Assembly (NCBI GenBank): GCA_035623255.1
Contig: DASPTU010000004.1
Span: forward strand, 49,578 to 113,577
Direction of reading: 5' to 3'
Length of the DNA stretch: 64,000 nt
Source: JAFAGX01 sp035623255
GTDB lineage: Bacteria; Acidobacteriota; Terriglobia; Terriglobales; Acidobacteriaceae
Position numbers and translations under genes: made by a program
Notes under the pieces: model-generated
What the model was told of the DNA's origin: nothing
The model's database searches: none
What the model saw: the letters and a program-made list of their open reading frames with translations, nothing else
Shown: piece after piece, positions 42,057-51,097 of the stretch
Position numbering within the stretch: position 1 is the first letter of the stretch
How the letters are laid out: the number at the start of each line of letters is the position of its first letter

Positions 42057-43277
42057 ATGAACGCTCTCGCAGCCACCGCCGCCACCCGAACGGAACTCAC
42101 GGACGCATTTACCGCATTCATCACGGCTGCTGATCGCTTGGAGCATTCTCACTTGCAATTGCACGAAGAAGTTGCCCGGCTGCGCGCTCAACTGGAGGAG
42201 CGGAATCGCGCCCTGGCGGCCAGCCTGGCAGAAAACGAACGCATGCACCTGCAACTGGTAAGAATTCTGGACGCGATGCCATGCGGAATTGTCGTCTTCG
42301 AGCGAACCAGTAAGAATATGAGTCTTCTCAATCCAGAGGCGCGGCGGCTTCTTGGCTTGGGAAACAAGGCGTCACCGGATTGGTCACACCTTCCAGTGGG
42401 GATTCGTGGAGTTGCCGACCTTGACTCTGTGCGGCCCGCGACACGCGAACATGATCATGAATTCTGCTCCGAGAAAGATGGCGAAAAGCGATGGATGACG
42501 GTCCGTTCTAGTGTCATGGATCCAGCAATGACCGGCTGCGAACAAATGATCCTGATCATCCGCGAGATCACTATGCAAAAGCAGGCAGAGCAGGACCGCG
42601 AAGCTTCGCGGCATATGCTTGCACTGGCCGAGATGGCATCCGTACTGGCTCACGAAATTCGCAATCCTTTGGGTAGTCTCGAACTGCTCACCGGTTTGTT
42701 GGCCAGCGATTCTGCTCTCAACCCTGATTCAAGGGAGTGCGTACAGCATTTGCGAGCGGGAGTGCGTTCGCTTTCCAGCACGGTGGACAATGTTCTTCGT
42801 TTTCATAGTTTGGGCGAGGCTCAGCTGATACCCACCCCACTCGCCCCGGCCTTGAAGAGCGCCACGGAGTTCATTCGTCCATTGGCGGAACAGAAGCAGG
42901 TAACGCTTACGTTTACAGAGTCGTTAGGAGTTACCGAGATAGCGGCGGACAGCAATGGATTACAACAGGTGATTCTGAATCTTGCCATTAATGCTCTGCG
43001 CCATACTCCATCAAGCGGCTCGATCATCATTTCTGGAAGTGTCGAGCACAATAAAGACGGCCCGGTTGCTGTTGTCCAGTTTTCCGACACCGGCTGCGGT
43101 ATTCCACCAGAAAACCTGGATCGCGTTTTCGAGCCTGGATTCAGCACTGCCCGCCAAAGCGCCGGCCTCGGCCTGGCGGTGTGCCGACGGATCATCAGCC
43201 AACACAAAGGAGCCATTACGCTTCGGAGCCAACCGGGGCAGGGCACGACTTTTCGCATGGAGTTTCCTGCTTTATGA
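42057..43277 (+). CDS. Flagellar sensor histidine kinase (FlrB/FleS type)
   Basis: ATG 42057 gives 406 residues; an earlier in-frame start would run through the promoter. There is no membrane segment. A coiled coil (about 28-70) precedes a PAS-like domain (about 68-175), HisKA with His199 in LAHEIRNPLGSLELL, and HATPase (NLAINALRHTP, DTGCGIPPENLDRVFEP, GLGLAVCRRI). It overlaps the sigma54 activator gene by four bases (ATGA) and is its obvious phosphodonor. This soluble PAS kinase plus NtrC-like pair is the arrangement of class III flagellar control in Vibrio and Pseudomonas. Confidence 0.9.
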   Translation: MNALAATAATRTELTDAFTAFITAADRLEHSHLQLHEEVARLRAQLEERNRALAASLAENERMHLQLVRILDAMPCGIVVFERTSKNMSLLNPEARRLLGLGNKASPDWSHLPVGIRGVADLDSVRPATREHDHEFCSEKDGEKRWMTVRSSVMDPAMTGCEQMILIIREITMQKQAEQDREASRHMLALAEMASVLAHEIRNPLGSLELLTGLLASDSALNPDSRECVQHLRAGVRSLSSTVDNVLRFHSLGEAQLIPTPLAPALKSATEFIRPLAEQKQVTLTFTESLGVTEIAADSNGLQQVILNLAINALRHTPSSGSIIISGSVEHNKDGPVAVVQFSDTGCGIPPENLDRVFEPGFSTARQSAGLGLAVCRRIISQHKGAITLRSQPGQGTTFRMEFPAL

Positions 43278-44638
43278 ATGCTTCGATGACCAACTCGGTG
43301 TTAGTGGTCGATGACGAACCCGGAATGCGGATGGCGTTGAAGGCAAACTTCCAGCGTGAAGGCTGGTCAGTCGAGACCGCTTCGGGGGCCATCGAGGCGA
43401 TACGAAAACTCGATGACCGCCACTTCCCGCTCGTTGTGACGGACGTTCGCATGCCTGATGGGGACGGCCTGCATGTTATGCGTAGCGTGCGCCAGTCGAG
43501 TCCTTCCACCGCGGTCATCGTGCTGACAGCTTTTGGCACCGTACCCGAAGCGGTGCAGGCCATTCAAGATGGGGCTTGTGATTATCTGATCAAGCCAATT
43601 TCGTTTGAACAGCTCCAATCGGCCGTTTCTCGCGTTATGAGTCACACCAGCAAGGTTGCGGAGCAGGACGTCGTTGCAAGGGATGAAATCATCGGTAACG
43701 CTCCTTCCCTTTTGAGAGCTCTTGATCGCGCGCGGCATGCAGCCAAGACCAACGCCGATGTGCTAATCGAGGCGGAAAGTGGTACCGGAAAAGAATTGCT
43801 GGCCCGTTTCATTCACGACAACAGCGTACGCCGAAACAAGCCTTTCGTGGCTGTCAATTGCGCGGCCGTTCCCGAGCATCTGCTGGAAAGCGAACTTTTT
43901 GGACATGTGCGTGGGGCCTTCACCGGCGCGACCACGGGCAAGGCCGGAAAGTTCGAAGTGGCACAGGGAGGCACGCTTTTGCTGGACGAAATCGGGGAAA
44001 TGCCGTCGAACCTGCAACCGAAACTTTTACGCGCGCTGCAGGAGCGAGCATTTGAAAGATTGGGCGACACTCGCACGACAGAAGTCAATATTCGCGTCAT
44101 CGCGACCACAAACGTATCGCTTCACTCCCGCGTAGAAGAGGGAAGGTTCCGCGCCGATCTGTACTACCGCTTGAATGTCATCCCGTTGACACTGCCCGCG
44201 CTGCGCGACCGTCGATCGGATATCTCTCTCTTAGCCGAGCACTTTTCACAGAGATTCGCAAAAGAATCGGGGCGTCCTGTCCCGCTGCTCGCTCCAGAGT
44301 TCCTCGTTGGCCTGCAACGCCACTCCTGGCCGGGAAACGTTCGCGAACTTGGCAATTTCATGCGCCGAGTCGTAGCGCTGACTGACGGCAACGAGATCGG
44401 GGCACAGTACTTGATTAGCGAACTACCGAATCCGCGCCAGCCTCAGTCCGCCGCGCTGTTTTCGTCTCAAGTTCGTGCCGGTACATCGATGCGGGAGCTG
44501 GAAAGGCATCTGCTCGAAACCACGCTGAAGGTCACAGGCGGCAATCGCACGCGTGCGGCGGAGATGCTCGGCGTGAGTCTGCGCACGATTCGCAACAAAA
44601 TTCGCGAGTACGGCTTCCCGCCGAGGAGGTATGTATGA
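43274..44638 (+). CDS. Sigma54-dependent flagellar response regulator (FlrC/FleR type)
   Basis: ATG 43274 is in an ATGA overlap with the kinase. The 454-residue protein has a receiver (phospho-Asp57 in VVTDVRMPDG), an AAA+ domain with Walker A EAESGTGKE (167-174), the sigma54-contact loop GAFTGA (214-219) and GTLLLDEIGEM. It ends in a Fis-type helix-turn-helix (GGNRTRAAEMLGVSLRTIRNKI). It should activate sigma54 promoters such as those at 42001 and 41283. Its stop overlaps flgB (ATGA), tying regulator and structural gene synthesis together. Confidence 0.93.
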   Translation: MNASMTNSVLVVDDEPGMRMALKANFQREGWSVETASGAIEAIRKLDDRHFPLVVTDVRMPDGDGLHVMRSVRQSSPSTAVIVLTAFGTVPEAVQAIQDGACDYLIKPISFEQLQSAVSRVMSHTSKVAEQDVVARDEIIGNAPSLLRALDRARHAAKTNADVLIEAESGTGKELLARFIHDNSVRRNKPFVAVNCAAVPEHLLESELFGHVRGAFTGATTGKAGKFEVAQGGTLLLDEIGEMPSNLQPKLLRALQERAFERLGDTRTTEVNIRVIATTNVSLHSRVEEGRFRADLYYRLNVIPLTLPALRDRRSDISLLAEHFSQRFAKESGRPVPLLAPEFLVGLQRHSWPGNVRELGNFMRRVVALTDGNEIGAQYLISELPNPRQPQSAALFSSQVRAGTSMRELERHLLETTLKVTGGNRTRAAEMLGVSLRTIRNKIREYGFPPRRYV

Positions 44639-44997
44639 GTGACATCTCCATCACTCCTTTGATGCAGCTGCTGGAAAGATTTCTAAACGTGACCTCGGCC
44701 AGGCACCAGCTGGTTGTCGGCAACATGGCGAATATTGACACCCCCGGCTATCGAACAAAGGACCTCGATTTCCGCGCGGAACTGCAGCGTGCAAGCTGGG
44801 ATGGCGGAGCAAGTCTAACGCCTGTCGCCAGATCCGTACCCAGTTTGCTGGAAAGGCCGGATGGCAACAATGTGAGCCTGGATCGCGAGGGCTTGCTGAT
44901 GGCAGAGACACAGATGCAGTACGCGCTTGGAATCCAGTTTCTTCGTCACGAGTTTCAGAACCTGATGTTGGCTATTCACGAGGGGAACAAATCATGA
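44635..44997 (+). CDS. flgB: Flagellar basal-body rod protein FlgB
   Basis: A 120-residue proximal rod protein, of usual length. It has the rod-family N-terminal motif (ARHQLVVGNMANIDTPGYRTKDLDF) and a C-terminal amphipathic helix (MQYALGIQFLRHEFQNLMLAI). It overlaps both the activator gene and flgC by four bases. Confidence 0.95.
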   Translation: MSDISITPLMQLLERFLNVTSARHQLVVGNMANIDTPGYRTKDLDFRAELQRASWDGGASLTPVARSVPSLLERPDGNNVSLDREGLLMAETQMQYALGIQFLRHEFQNLMLAIHEGNKS

Positions 44998-45437
44998 GCA
45001 TCTTTAGCCTGCTGGAAATCAGTGGCTCCGCCCTGGCGGCCGAAAGGCAGCGGGCGGAAGTCGTCGCCGCCAACATGGCAAATGCCGAGACCACCCACAC
45101 CGCCACTGGCGGACCATACCGGCGGAAGGAAGTTGTCTTCAGGAGTTCCGGAAACATGCCATTCCGCATGATGCTCGCCGGTTTCCACTTGTTGCCGCAG
45201 AACTCGCTTCCGGCGCTGCGCGTAGAGCAAGTTGTCGATGATCCGACCCCACCGCTGATGCGGTACGAGCCCGGGCATCCGGACGCCGATAAGGACGGCT
45301 ATGTCGCGTACCCCGCCATAAATCCCATTCAGGAGATGGTCGATCTGCTGGGAGCGGTGCGCTCCTATCAGCTCAACGTTTCAGCGATTACTGCAACGAA
45401 ACAGATGATCCAGCAAGCAATGGATCTTTTGAAATAA
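44994..45437 (+). CDS. flgC: Flagellar basal-body rod protein FlgC
   Basis: A 147-residue rod protein with the N-terminal motif SGSALAAERQRAEVVAANMANAET and the C-terminal YPAINPIQEMVDLLGAVRSYQLNV repeat typical of FlgC. It lies between flgB (ATGA overlap) and fliE (21-base gap). Confidence 0.95.
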   Translation: MSIFSLLEISGSALAAERQRAEVVAANMANAETTHTATGGPYRRKEVVFRSSGNMPFRMMLAGFHLLPQNSLPALRVEQVVDDPTPPLMRYEPGHPDADKDGYVAYPAINPIQEMVDLLGAVRSYQLNVSAITATKQMIQQAMDLLK

Positions 45438-45458
45438 AGAAGGTTTAAGGACCGCAAC

Positions 45459-45764
45459 ATGAGCAGCATGATTCCCGGATTACCGCCAATTTCCCCCAAC
45501 GCGCCGACAAGCCCCATTATGCCTTCCGGGGCGTCGAGTCAGTCGGGCACCTTCAACAACACGTTAAAGAGTGCTATGCAGCAGGTTGACCAATTGGATC
45601 GCGACTCTCAGATGCAAGTGACGCAAATGCTTCAGGGAGACCGCCAGGACATTCACAATGTCATGATCGCCGTCGAGAAAGCGGACATTGCGTTCGAACT
45701 CATGATGCAGGTGCGAAACAAGATTGTGAACGCGTATCAGGAAGTCTCGAAGTTGCAGTTTTAA
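45459..45764 (+). CDS. fliE: Flagellar hook-basal body protein FliE
   Basis: A 101-residue protein with a Pro/Ser-rich lead and the conserved C-terminal half (DIHNVMIAVEKADIAFELMMQVRNKIVNAYQEV). It joins the MS ring to the rod. Length is normal for the family. Confidence 0.95.
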   Translation: MSSMIPGLPPISPNAPTSPIMPSGASSQSGTFNNTLKSAMQQVDQLDRDSQMQVTQMLQGDRQDIHNVMIAVEKADIAFELMMQVRNKIVNAYQEVSKLQF

Positions 45765-45789
45765 GAACTAGCTCAATCACTGAGAACTC

Positions 45790-47511
45790 ATGCCGGCACT
45801 GGAACAGGCTCAGAGGCAGTTGACAGATTTTTTTACCGGGTTGACCGGGAAGCAGCGATTCCTGCTCGCCGGAGCCGCGGTGCTGACGCTCGCATTGCTG
45901 GCGTTATTCGCCGATTTGATTTCCTCACCTGATTACAAGCCGCTCGTGACCGGAATGGAGCCGGCGGATGCCCAGGCTCTGGGCGCGAAATTGGCGGCCA
46001 GGAATATCGCCTACCAGATCAGCCCGGACGGCAAGAGCGTTAGCGTGGCCAGCGCCAAGCTGGATTCCAGCCGGATGGAGCTTGCGAGTGAGGGGATGCC
46101 GCGTAGTGGGCGGTTAGGATTCGAACTCTTCGACAAACTCAATTGGGGAGCAACCGAGTTCGATGAAAAGGTGAATTACCAGCGCGCGTTGGAAGGCGAA
46201 CTGGAACGCTCGATCCAAACTTTGAAAGATGTGGAGAGCGTTCGCGTTCACCTCGTCATGCCGACCGATTCGGTTTTTCTCGATCGCGAGCGAGCGGCAA
46301 AAGCATCAGTCGTGCTCCGGCCGCGTAACGGTCACCTCTCCGACGACACTCAACAAAGTATTGCGCGACTGGTCGCCGGCGCCGTTGACAACCTGAGTCC
46401 GGAGAATGTCACAGTCGTGGACGCCGATACGAATCGTCCTTTAGGCGGTTCCAAACAGGATTCGTCTTCCTCAAGCGCCGAAGTGCAGCAGGAACTCACC
46501 ACCCGCCTGCTGCGAACACTCGACCCGGTCGTCGGAGCTGATCATGTGAGGGCCAGCGTCAACGTGGAATTCGATCCCACCACGCGAGACCTAAGCGAGG
46601 AGACTTACGATCCCAAAAGCGCAGTCTCGGTTGCGTCCCAACGTTCGGAAGAACAGGTCGGTGGGGGTCTGAGCGGCGGAGTTCCCGGCACGAGCAGCAA
46701 TGTACCAGCGCCGAGTAATCCCAGCAGCGTGAACACCAAGACCTCCACTGGTAGCACATCTTCCGCAACTAACGCAGTCTCCGCCAGCAGCAACGCTCCA
46801 GGGGCCAACGCTTCCGGGGCCAACACGGCTGGCGTTACAAAAACACCCTTCCAGGGTGGAGATGAGACCCAAATCTCCCGGAGTGAGAGCAATACCTACG
46901 TAGTGAGTAAGCTTGTCCGGCACACGATGGAACCTCCCGGTCGAGTTCGCAGAATTAGCGCAGCCCTGCTTGTCGATGACGCCATAGACGTAAAACAAGA
47001 AGGTGGCAAACGCACCGAGACGCGAAGAAAACGTACGCCGGACGAACTCAAGCAGATCGATGACCTGGCGATGGCGGCGATCGGTATCGATCCGGCCCGC
47101 GGCGACAGCTTGACGATAGAAAACCTGGCCTTTGAGCAGCCTGCCGCAGAACCACCAGTGAAGCCTTCCGTCTCCGAACGCGTTCTCGTGACCTTAAACG
47201 ATTGGTCCAGCATCCTGCGCTACGCAGCGCTCATTCTTTTGTTTCTGCTGGCGTATCTGTTACTGCTCCGGCCCATGAAGAAACAATTGTTGACAACATT
47301 CCGGGAATTGCCGTCGCATCTTGCCGCTCACAATGCTCAAATCACGAAAGCGGCCGGCACAGAACTCGGGCCGGGGCAGGATTTGGCAGCGCTTCCGGCC
47401 GAACAACAGCGCGCCATCGTTCTCAAGAAGCAGCTCACGGACAAAGTAAAAGGTGAGCCGGCGGCGGCCAGTCAGTTGATCCAAGCCTGGCTGCGTGAGG
47501 GAGGAAGATAG
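45790..47511 (+). CDS. fliF: Flagellar MS-ring protein FliF
   Basis: A 573-residue protein with an N-terminal helix (about 26-45), the YscJ/FliF domain (about 50-225; SPDYKPLVTGMEPADAQ and VHLVMPTDSVF), and a second periplasmic domain with a long low-complexity Ser/Asn/Ala-rich loop (about 300-360). A second helix (about 478-497) precedes the FliG-binding tail. The protein forms the membrane ring on which the motor is built. The final base overlaps the GTG of fliG. Confidence 0.95.
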   Translation: MPALEQAQRQLTDFFTGLTGKQRFLLAGAAVLTLALLALFADLISSPDYKPLVTGMEPADAQALGAKLAARNIAYQISPDGKSVSVASAKLDSSRMELASEGMPRSGRLGFELFDKLNWGATEFDEKVNYQRALEGELERSIQTLKDVESVRVHLVMPTDSVFLDRERAAKASVVLRPRNGHLSDDTQQSIARLVAGAVDNLSPENVTVVDADTNRPLGGSKQDSSSSSAEVQQELTTRLLRTLDPVVGADHVRASVNVEFDPTTRDLSEETYDPKSAVSVASQRSEEQVGGGLSGGVPGTSSNVPAPSNPSSVNTKTSTGSTSSATNAVSASSNAPGANASGANTAGVTKTPFQGGDETQISRSESNTYVVSKLVRHTMEPPGRVRRISAALLVDDAIDVKQEGGKRTETRRKRTPDELKQIDDLAMAAIGIDPARGDSLTIENLAFEQPAAEPPVKPSVSERVLVTLNDWSSILRYAALILLFLLAYLLLLRPMKKQLLTTFRELPSHLAAHNAQITKAAGTELGPGQDLAALPAEQQRAIVLKKQLTDKVKGEPAAASQLIQAWLREGGR

Positions 47512-48533
47512 TGCCTGCCACTGCTACTTCCGGAATCAGCGGTACTCGTAAGGCAGCGATCCTGCTCGCTGTTCTTGGGGAAGAAGCATCCAGCGCCGTT
47601 TTTCGCCATCTTTCAGAGAAAGACGTCCAGGTGGTGACCAAAGAACTGGCAGAAATGGGTCGCGTCTCCGCCGACACCGCCAAACAAATCCTCGAAGAGT
47701 ACAGCCAGTTGGTTCTCACGCAGGATTATCTCGCCCAGGGCGGGATCGAACTGGCCACCAGGCTGTTGGTGAAGGCCTTCGGAAACGAAGATGCCAAGAA
47801 TCTTCTCCAGAAAGTTGTGCGTCTGCAGGAACTGAGTGCAAGCAAGTTGGACTCCTTGCAAAACGCGGACCCTCAGCAGTTGGCAAAATTCCTGGAAGGC
47901 GAACACCCGCAGACCATTGCCCTTGTTCTCGCACACTTGGACGGCAAACCGGCATCCTCGCTCCTTATGAAGCTGCCAGAGCAGAGCCGGGCAGAAGTAG
48001 TCAAAAGGCTGGCGCAGTTGCGCCAGTTTTCTCCGGAAATGGCCGAGAAAGTTTCCGTGGTGCTGAATCGCCGGTTGCAATCTCTCGGAGAGCAGCGGCG
48101 AAAAACATACGCAGGTTTTAAGAGCGTCGCGGACCTGGTGAACCGGCTTGACGCTGGATCAGCAAAGGAAATCCTTGCTGCCATCGAGAGCGAGGATCCG
48201 AAGCTGGCAATCAACATTCGTAATTTGATGTTCACATTCGACGACCTCCTCAGCGTTCCCGACGTTGCCATCCGCGAGTGGCTGGGAGCAATGGACAAGA
48301 AAACGCTTGCTCTGTCCTTAAAAGGCGCGAGCGCGGATCTGAAAAACCACATTTTTCGTGCCATGTCGTCTCGCGCGGTCGAAATGCTGAAAGAAGATAT
48401 GGAAGCGCTGGGTCCGGTTCGCGCCAAGGAAGTTGCTCAAGCTCAACAAGAGGCAGTTGCGGTGATTCGCAGGCTGGAATCAGAGGGAAAAGTCACGTTG
48501 AAAACGGAGGGTGACGATGAGTACATCGTTTAA
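47511..48533 (+). CDS. fliG: Flagellar motor switch protein FliG
   Basis: A 340-residue protein starting at GTG 47511, sharing one base with the fliF stop. It has the N-terminal FliF-binding domain, the EHPQTIALVLAHL motif in the middle domain and the C-terminal torque domain (MFTFDDLL, LSLKGASADLKN, SSRAVEMLKEDMEALGPVR). Charged stator-facing residues are retained (Lys in LKGA, Arg in MSSR, the ED pair). Confidence 0.96.
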   Translation: MPATATSGISGTRKAAILLAVLGEEASSAVFRHLSEKDVQVVTKELAEMGRVSADTAKQILEEYSQLVLTQDYLAQGGIELATRLLVKAFGNEDAKNLLQKVVRLQELSASKLDSLQNADPQQLAKFLEGEHPQTIALVLAHLDGKPASSLLMKLPEQSRAEVVKRLAQLRQFSPEMAEKVSVVLNRRLQSLGEQRRKTYAGFKSVADLVNRLDAGSAKEILAAIESEDPKLAINIRNLMFTFDDLLSVPDVAIREWLGAMDKKTLALSLKGASADLKNHIFRAMSSRAVEMLKEDMEALGPVRAKEVAQAQQEAVAVIRRLESEGKVTLKTEGDDEYIV

Positions 48534-49194
48534 CGGCCCCGCTGCTTCTCTTTCTAAGGACGTTACTTCGTTCGTATACCGAGATAGTGCCGGTCATGGC
48601 CAGACCACCGAACCCTTGCCCATCGCAGCTGCGGAGCCGATGCAGGAAAAACCGCATCGGGCCGGGACTATGCCGCGCATTAGCCAGGAAGAGTTGACCC
48701 GGTTGATCGCCGACGCGCGAGCCGAAGGTTTCCGAGATGGAGAAAAGCATGCCCGAAGCACCTACGAATCTGAGTTGGCGCGGATGCACAAGCAGGTTGC
48801 AGATCTGGTTTCAGCTTTCCAGCAGGAACGTGCTCAATATTTCTCCAAGGTTGAAGTTGAATTAGTCCATTTTGCCTTGGCCATAGCCGCTCGTATTCTG
48901 CACCGGGAGGCCCACGTAGATCGCATGGTCGTGGCCGGCCTGGTGAAGGTAATGATCGATAAGTTGCAACAGGGTACCGGGGTGATTTTGCGTATCCGGC
49001 CGGAAGAAGCTGACGGATGGAAAAGCTTCTTTCGAGAAAATCAAAACCTCGAAGTCGTGGGAGATTCGTCAGTCGAGGTGGGCAGTTGCCTCTTGGAGAG
49101 CGACATGGGCACAGCAGACATGGGGCTCGATGCGCAACTGAAAGAAGTGGAGAAAGGCTTCTTCGATCTGCTGGCCCAGAAACCTGGTTCCTGA
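48517..49194 (+). CDS. fliH: Flagellar export regulator FliH
   Basis: ATG 48517 has GGAGG six bases before it; a GTG two codons earlier is less likely. The gene overlaps fliG by 17 bases. The 225-residue protein has a variable N-terminal third, a helical AxxxG-like stretch (ARAEGFRDGEKHARSTYESELA) and the conserved C-terminal domain (VELVHFALAIAARILHREA). It dimerises and controls the FliI ATPase. Confidence 0.9.
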   Translation: MSTSFNGPAASLSKDVTSFVYRDSAGHGQTTEPLPIAAAEPMQEKPHRAGTMPRISQEELTRLIADARAEGFRDGEKHARSTYESELARMHKQVADLVSAFQQERAQYFSKVEVELVHFALAIAARILHREAHVDRMVVAGLVKVMIDKLQQGTGVILRIRPEEADGWKSFFRENQNLEVVGDSSVEVGSCLLESDMGTADMGLDAQLKEVEKGFFDLLAQKPGS

Positions 49195-50501
49195 TGACGG
49201 CTGATCCTCTTGATGCCTGCCGCACCTGGCTGCGTACATGTTCACCTGTCCGCTGGACGGGCCGTGTAACTCAGGTTGTCGGTAACCTCGTCGAATCAGC
49301 GGGACCATTCTGCTCTGTCGGCGAAACTTGCGAAATTCTGGACGCGAGCGGTGCCATGTTTCCCGGCGAAATTGTCGGCTTTCGCGGCTCCAATGTACTG
49401 TCGATGAGTTTGCAGAAGCCGCAAGGTATTCGGTTCGGAGACCGCATCGTCACTTGGGGGGCGCGGCCATCATTGCGTGTCGGCTCTCAGCTCCTGGGTC
49501 GCGTAATCGATGCCACCGGCCAACCCTTGGATTCGATGGGAGAGTATCCAGCGGCCCGCGCCATGCCGGTCGATGGATTCGCCCCACCGCCGCTGGACCG
49601 CACCCTCATTAGTGAACCCCTGAGTTGTGGAATCCGAGCGGTCGATGGTTTCCTGACGTGCGGTCGCGGGCAGCGCGTGGGCATTTTCGGCGGCAGCGGA
49701 GTCGGAAAGAGCACACTGATTGGCATGATGGCCCGCGGCACAGCCGCGGACTTGACCGTGTTGGCACTGATCGGTGAACGAGGACGCGAGGTGGGTGAAT
49801 TTCTCGCGACGCTCGGTGAGGAAGGCCGTCGCCGCTCCGTGGTTGTGGTGTCGACCTCGGACCAGTCCCCCTTGCTACGAATTCGTGCCGCACTGGCCGC
49901 CACGGCAGTGGCTGAGTACTTTTGTGCTCGCGGCAAAAACGTGCTTCTTGTCGTGGACTCTCTCACCCGCTTTGCCATGGCCCAGCGCGAGATCGGTCTC
50001 GCCGCCGGCGAACCACCGACCGCGAAGGGTTACACCCCCTCGGTCCTCTCTATGCTGGCGCGGTTGGTAGAGCGAGTGGGGCGTTTTTCGCGCGGGAGTA
50101 TTACCGCGTTCTACACCGTGTTGATGGAAGGGGATGATCACCAGGATCCAATCGTGGACACGGTGCGGTCCCTGCTCGACGGGCACGTCATGTTGGACCG
50201 CAACCTGGCGTTTCGCAACCACTATCCCCCAATCTCCGTGCTGGACAGCGTGAGCCGCTTGATGCCCAGCGTCTGCTCGCCGGAACACCTGCAGAAAGCC
50301 GGAGCCTTGCGCATGTTGCTGGCGGCGTTTGCGCGAGCGGAGGATCTGATTCGAATCGGGGCTTACCAGCAAGGAACCGATCCCGTGCTCGACAAAGCCG
50401 TGACTGCTTTGCCGGCAATCAACAGCTTCCTGCGGCAAGCCCCAGATGAAGCCACTCCCCTGACCGATACTTGCAAGCGACTGCTCGAACTGCCCAGCTG
50501 A
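49194..50501 (+). CDS. fliI: Flagellum-specific ATP synthase FliI
   Basis: ATG 49194 in a TGATG overlap with fliH is the natural start; a longer in-frame version would lie inside fliH. The 435-residue F1-beta-like ATPase has Walker A GGSGVGKST (166-174), LIGERGREVGEFL, and Walker B in VLLVVDSLTRFAMAQREIG. It energises loading of flagellar export substrates at the inner membrane. The fliJ gene begins one base after its stop. Confidence 0.96.
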   Translation: MTADPLDACRTWLRTCSPVRWTGRVTQVVGNLVESAGPFCSVGETCEILDASGAMFPGEIVGFRGSNVLSMSLQKPQGIRFGDRIVTWGARPSLRVGSQLLGRVIDATGQPLDSMGEYPAARAMPVDGFAPPPLDRTLISEPLSCGIRAVDGFLTCGRGQRVGIFGGSGVGKSTLIGMMARGTAADLTVLALIGERGREVGEFLATLGEEGRRRSVVVVSTSDQSPLLRIRAALAATAVAEYFCARGKNVLLVVDSLTRFAMAQREIGLAAGEPPTAKGYTPSVLSMLARLVERVGRFSRGSITAFYTVLMEGDDHQDPIVDTVRSLLDGHVMLDRNLAFRNHYPPISVLDSVSRLMPSVCSPEHLQKAGALRMLLAAFARAEDLIRIGAYQQGTDPVLDKAVTALPAINSFLRQAPDEATPLTDTCKRLLELPS

Positions 50502-50502
50502 T

Positions 50503-50943
50503 ATGCCCTTCCATTTCCCTCTCGCGGCGGTATTGAAATTCCGCGAAAGCCTGGAACGGCGCGAATACCTGGCACTGGTCAGAATTCAACACGAGATCAT
50601 GGCTATCGAAGCTCAGCTTCGCCAGATTGAGGAATGGCGATTGGCCGCGGTGCAGCGCCGCGAAGCAGACTTAGCTAAGGGAGTTGCCTCCGTCTATCTG
50701 CAGGATGAATTTCACCGGGAGTTCGCGTTGGAGCAGCGTCGCGATGCTCTGAAAGTAAAGCTTGAGGAAACGAAACTCCGGCATACGGCACACTTGAAGT
50801 CCTACCAGGAGGCGCGCCAAAAGCGGGAAGTGATTGATGAACTCCGCCAACGCGGGTTAGAGGCTTACACGCGCCAACAGGCCAAACGGCAACAAGCTGT
50901 GATGGATGATTTATTCCTGTCGCGACGCCGGCGGGACGGGTAG
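50503..50943 (+). CDS. fliJ: Flagellar export chaperone FliJ
   Basis: A 146-residue, almost wholly helical coiled-coil protein (FPLAAVLKFRESLERREYLALVRIQ, later KLEETKLRHTAHLKSYQEA). Position after fliI and length fit FliJ, the ATPase stalk component. It is followed by a 154-base gap with repeated palindromes. Confidence 0.9.
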   Translation: MPFHFPLAAVLKFRESLERREYLALVRIQHEIMAIEAQLRQIEEWRLAAVQRREADLAKGVASVYLQDEFHREFALEQRRDALKVKLEETKLRHTAHLKSYQEARQKREVIDELRQRGLEAYTRQQAKRQQAVMDDLFLSRRRRDG

Positions 50944-50952
50944 GTAGGCAAT

Positions 50953-50997
50953 CTAGGCAGACTTTGCCTACCCACAGCCTAGGCAAGTCTTGCCCGT
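50953..50997. repeat. Two tandem palindromes between fliJ and fliK
   Basis: Copy 1 at 50953-50971 reads CTAGGCAGACTTTGCCTAC (16 of 19 positions equal the 42022 palindrome). Copy 2 at 50979-50997 reads CTAGGCAAGTCTTGCCCGT. An outer inverted repeat GGTAGGCA (50943-50950) / TGCCTACC (50965-50972) overlaps copy 1. Unlike the fliM and kinase sites, no GG-N10-GC promoter lies at the expected distance. They could be operator copies or RNA hairpins that uncouple fliJ from fliK. Confidence 0.65.
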
Positions 50998-51097
50998 CTG
51001 CACCATACTCCACAATCGGGTTTCCATTCTAATCGGCAGTCCGCGCAAAGACCTTTAGTTCGCTATTGCCTGTTCCCGCAAAGGGAGGTTTTCTAAT

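Noticed and set aside
49875..50438. A 187-codon open frame antisense to fliI
   Set aside because: It is a high-GC antisense shadow with no ribosome site or family signal.
50953..50997. Reading the GGCA...TTGC parts of the palindromes as sigma54 promoters
   Set aside because: GG and GC are 8 bases apart in all copies, whereas sigma54 needs 10. The palindromes are separate from the promoter elements.
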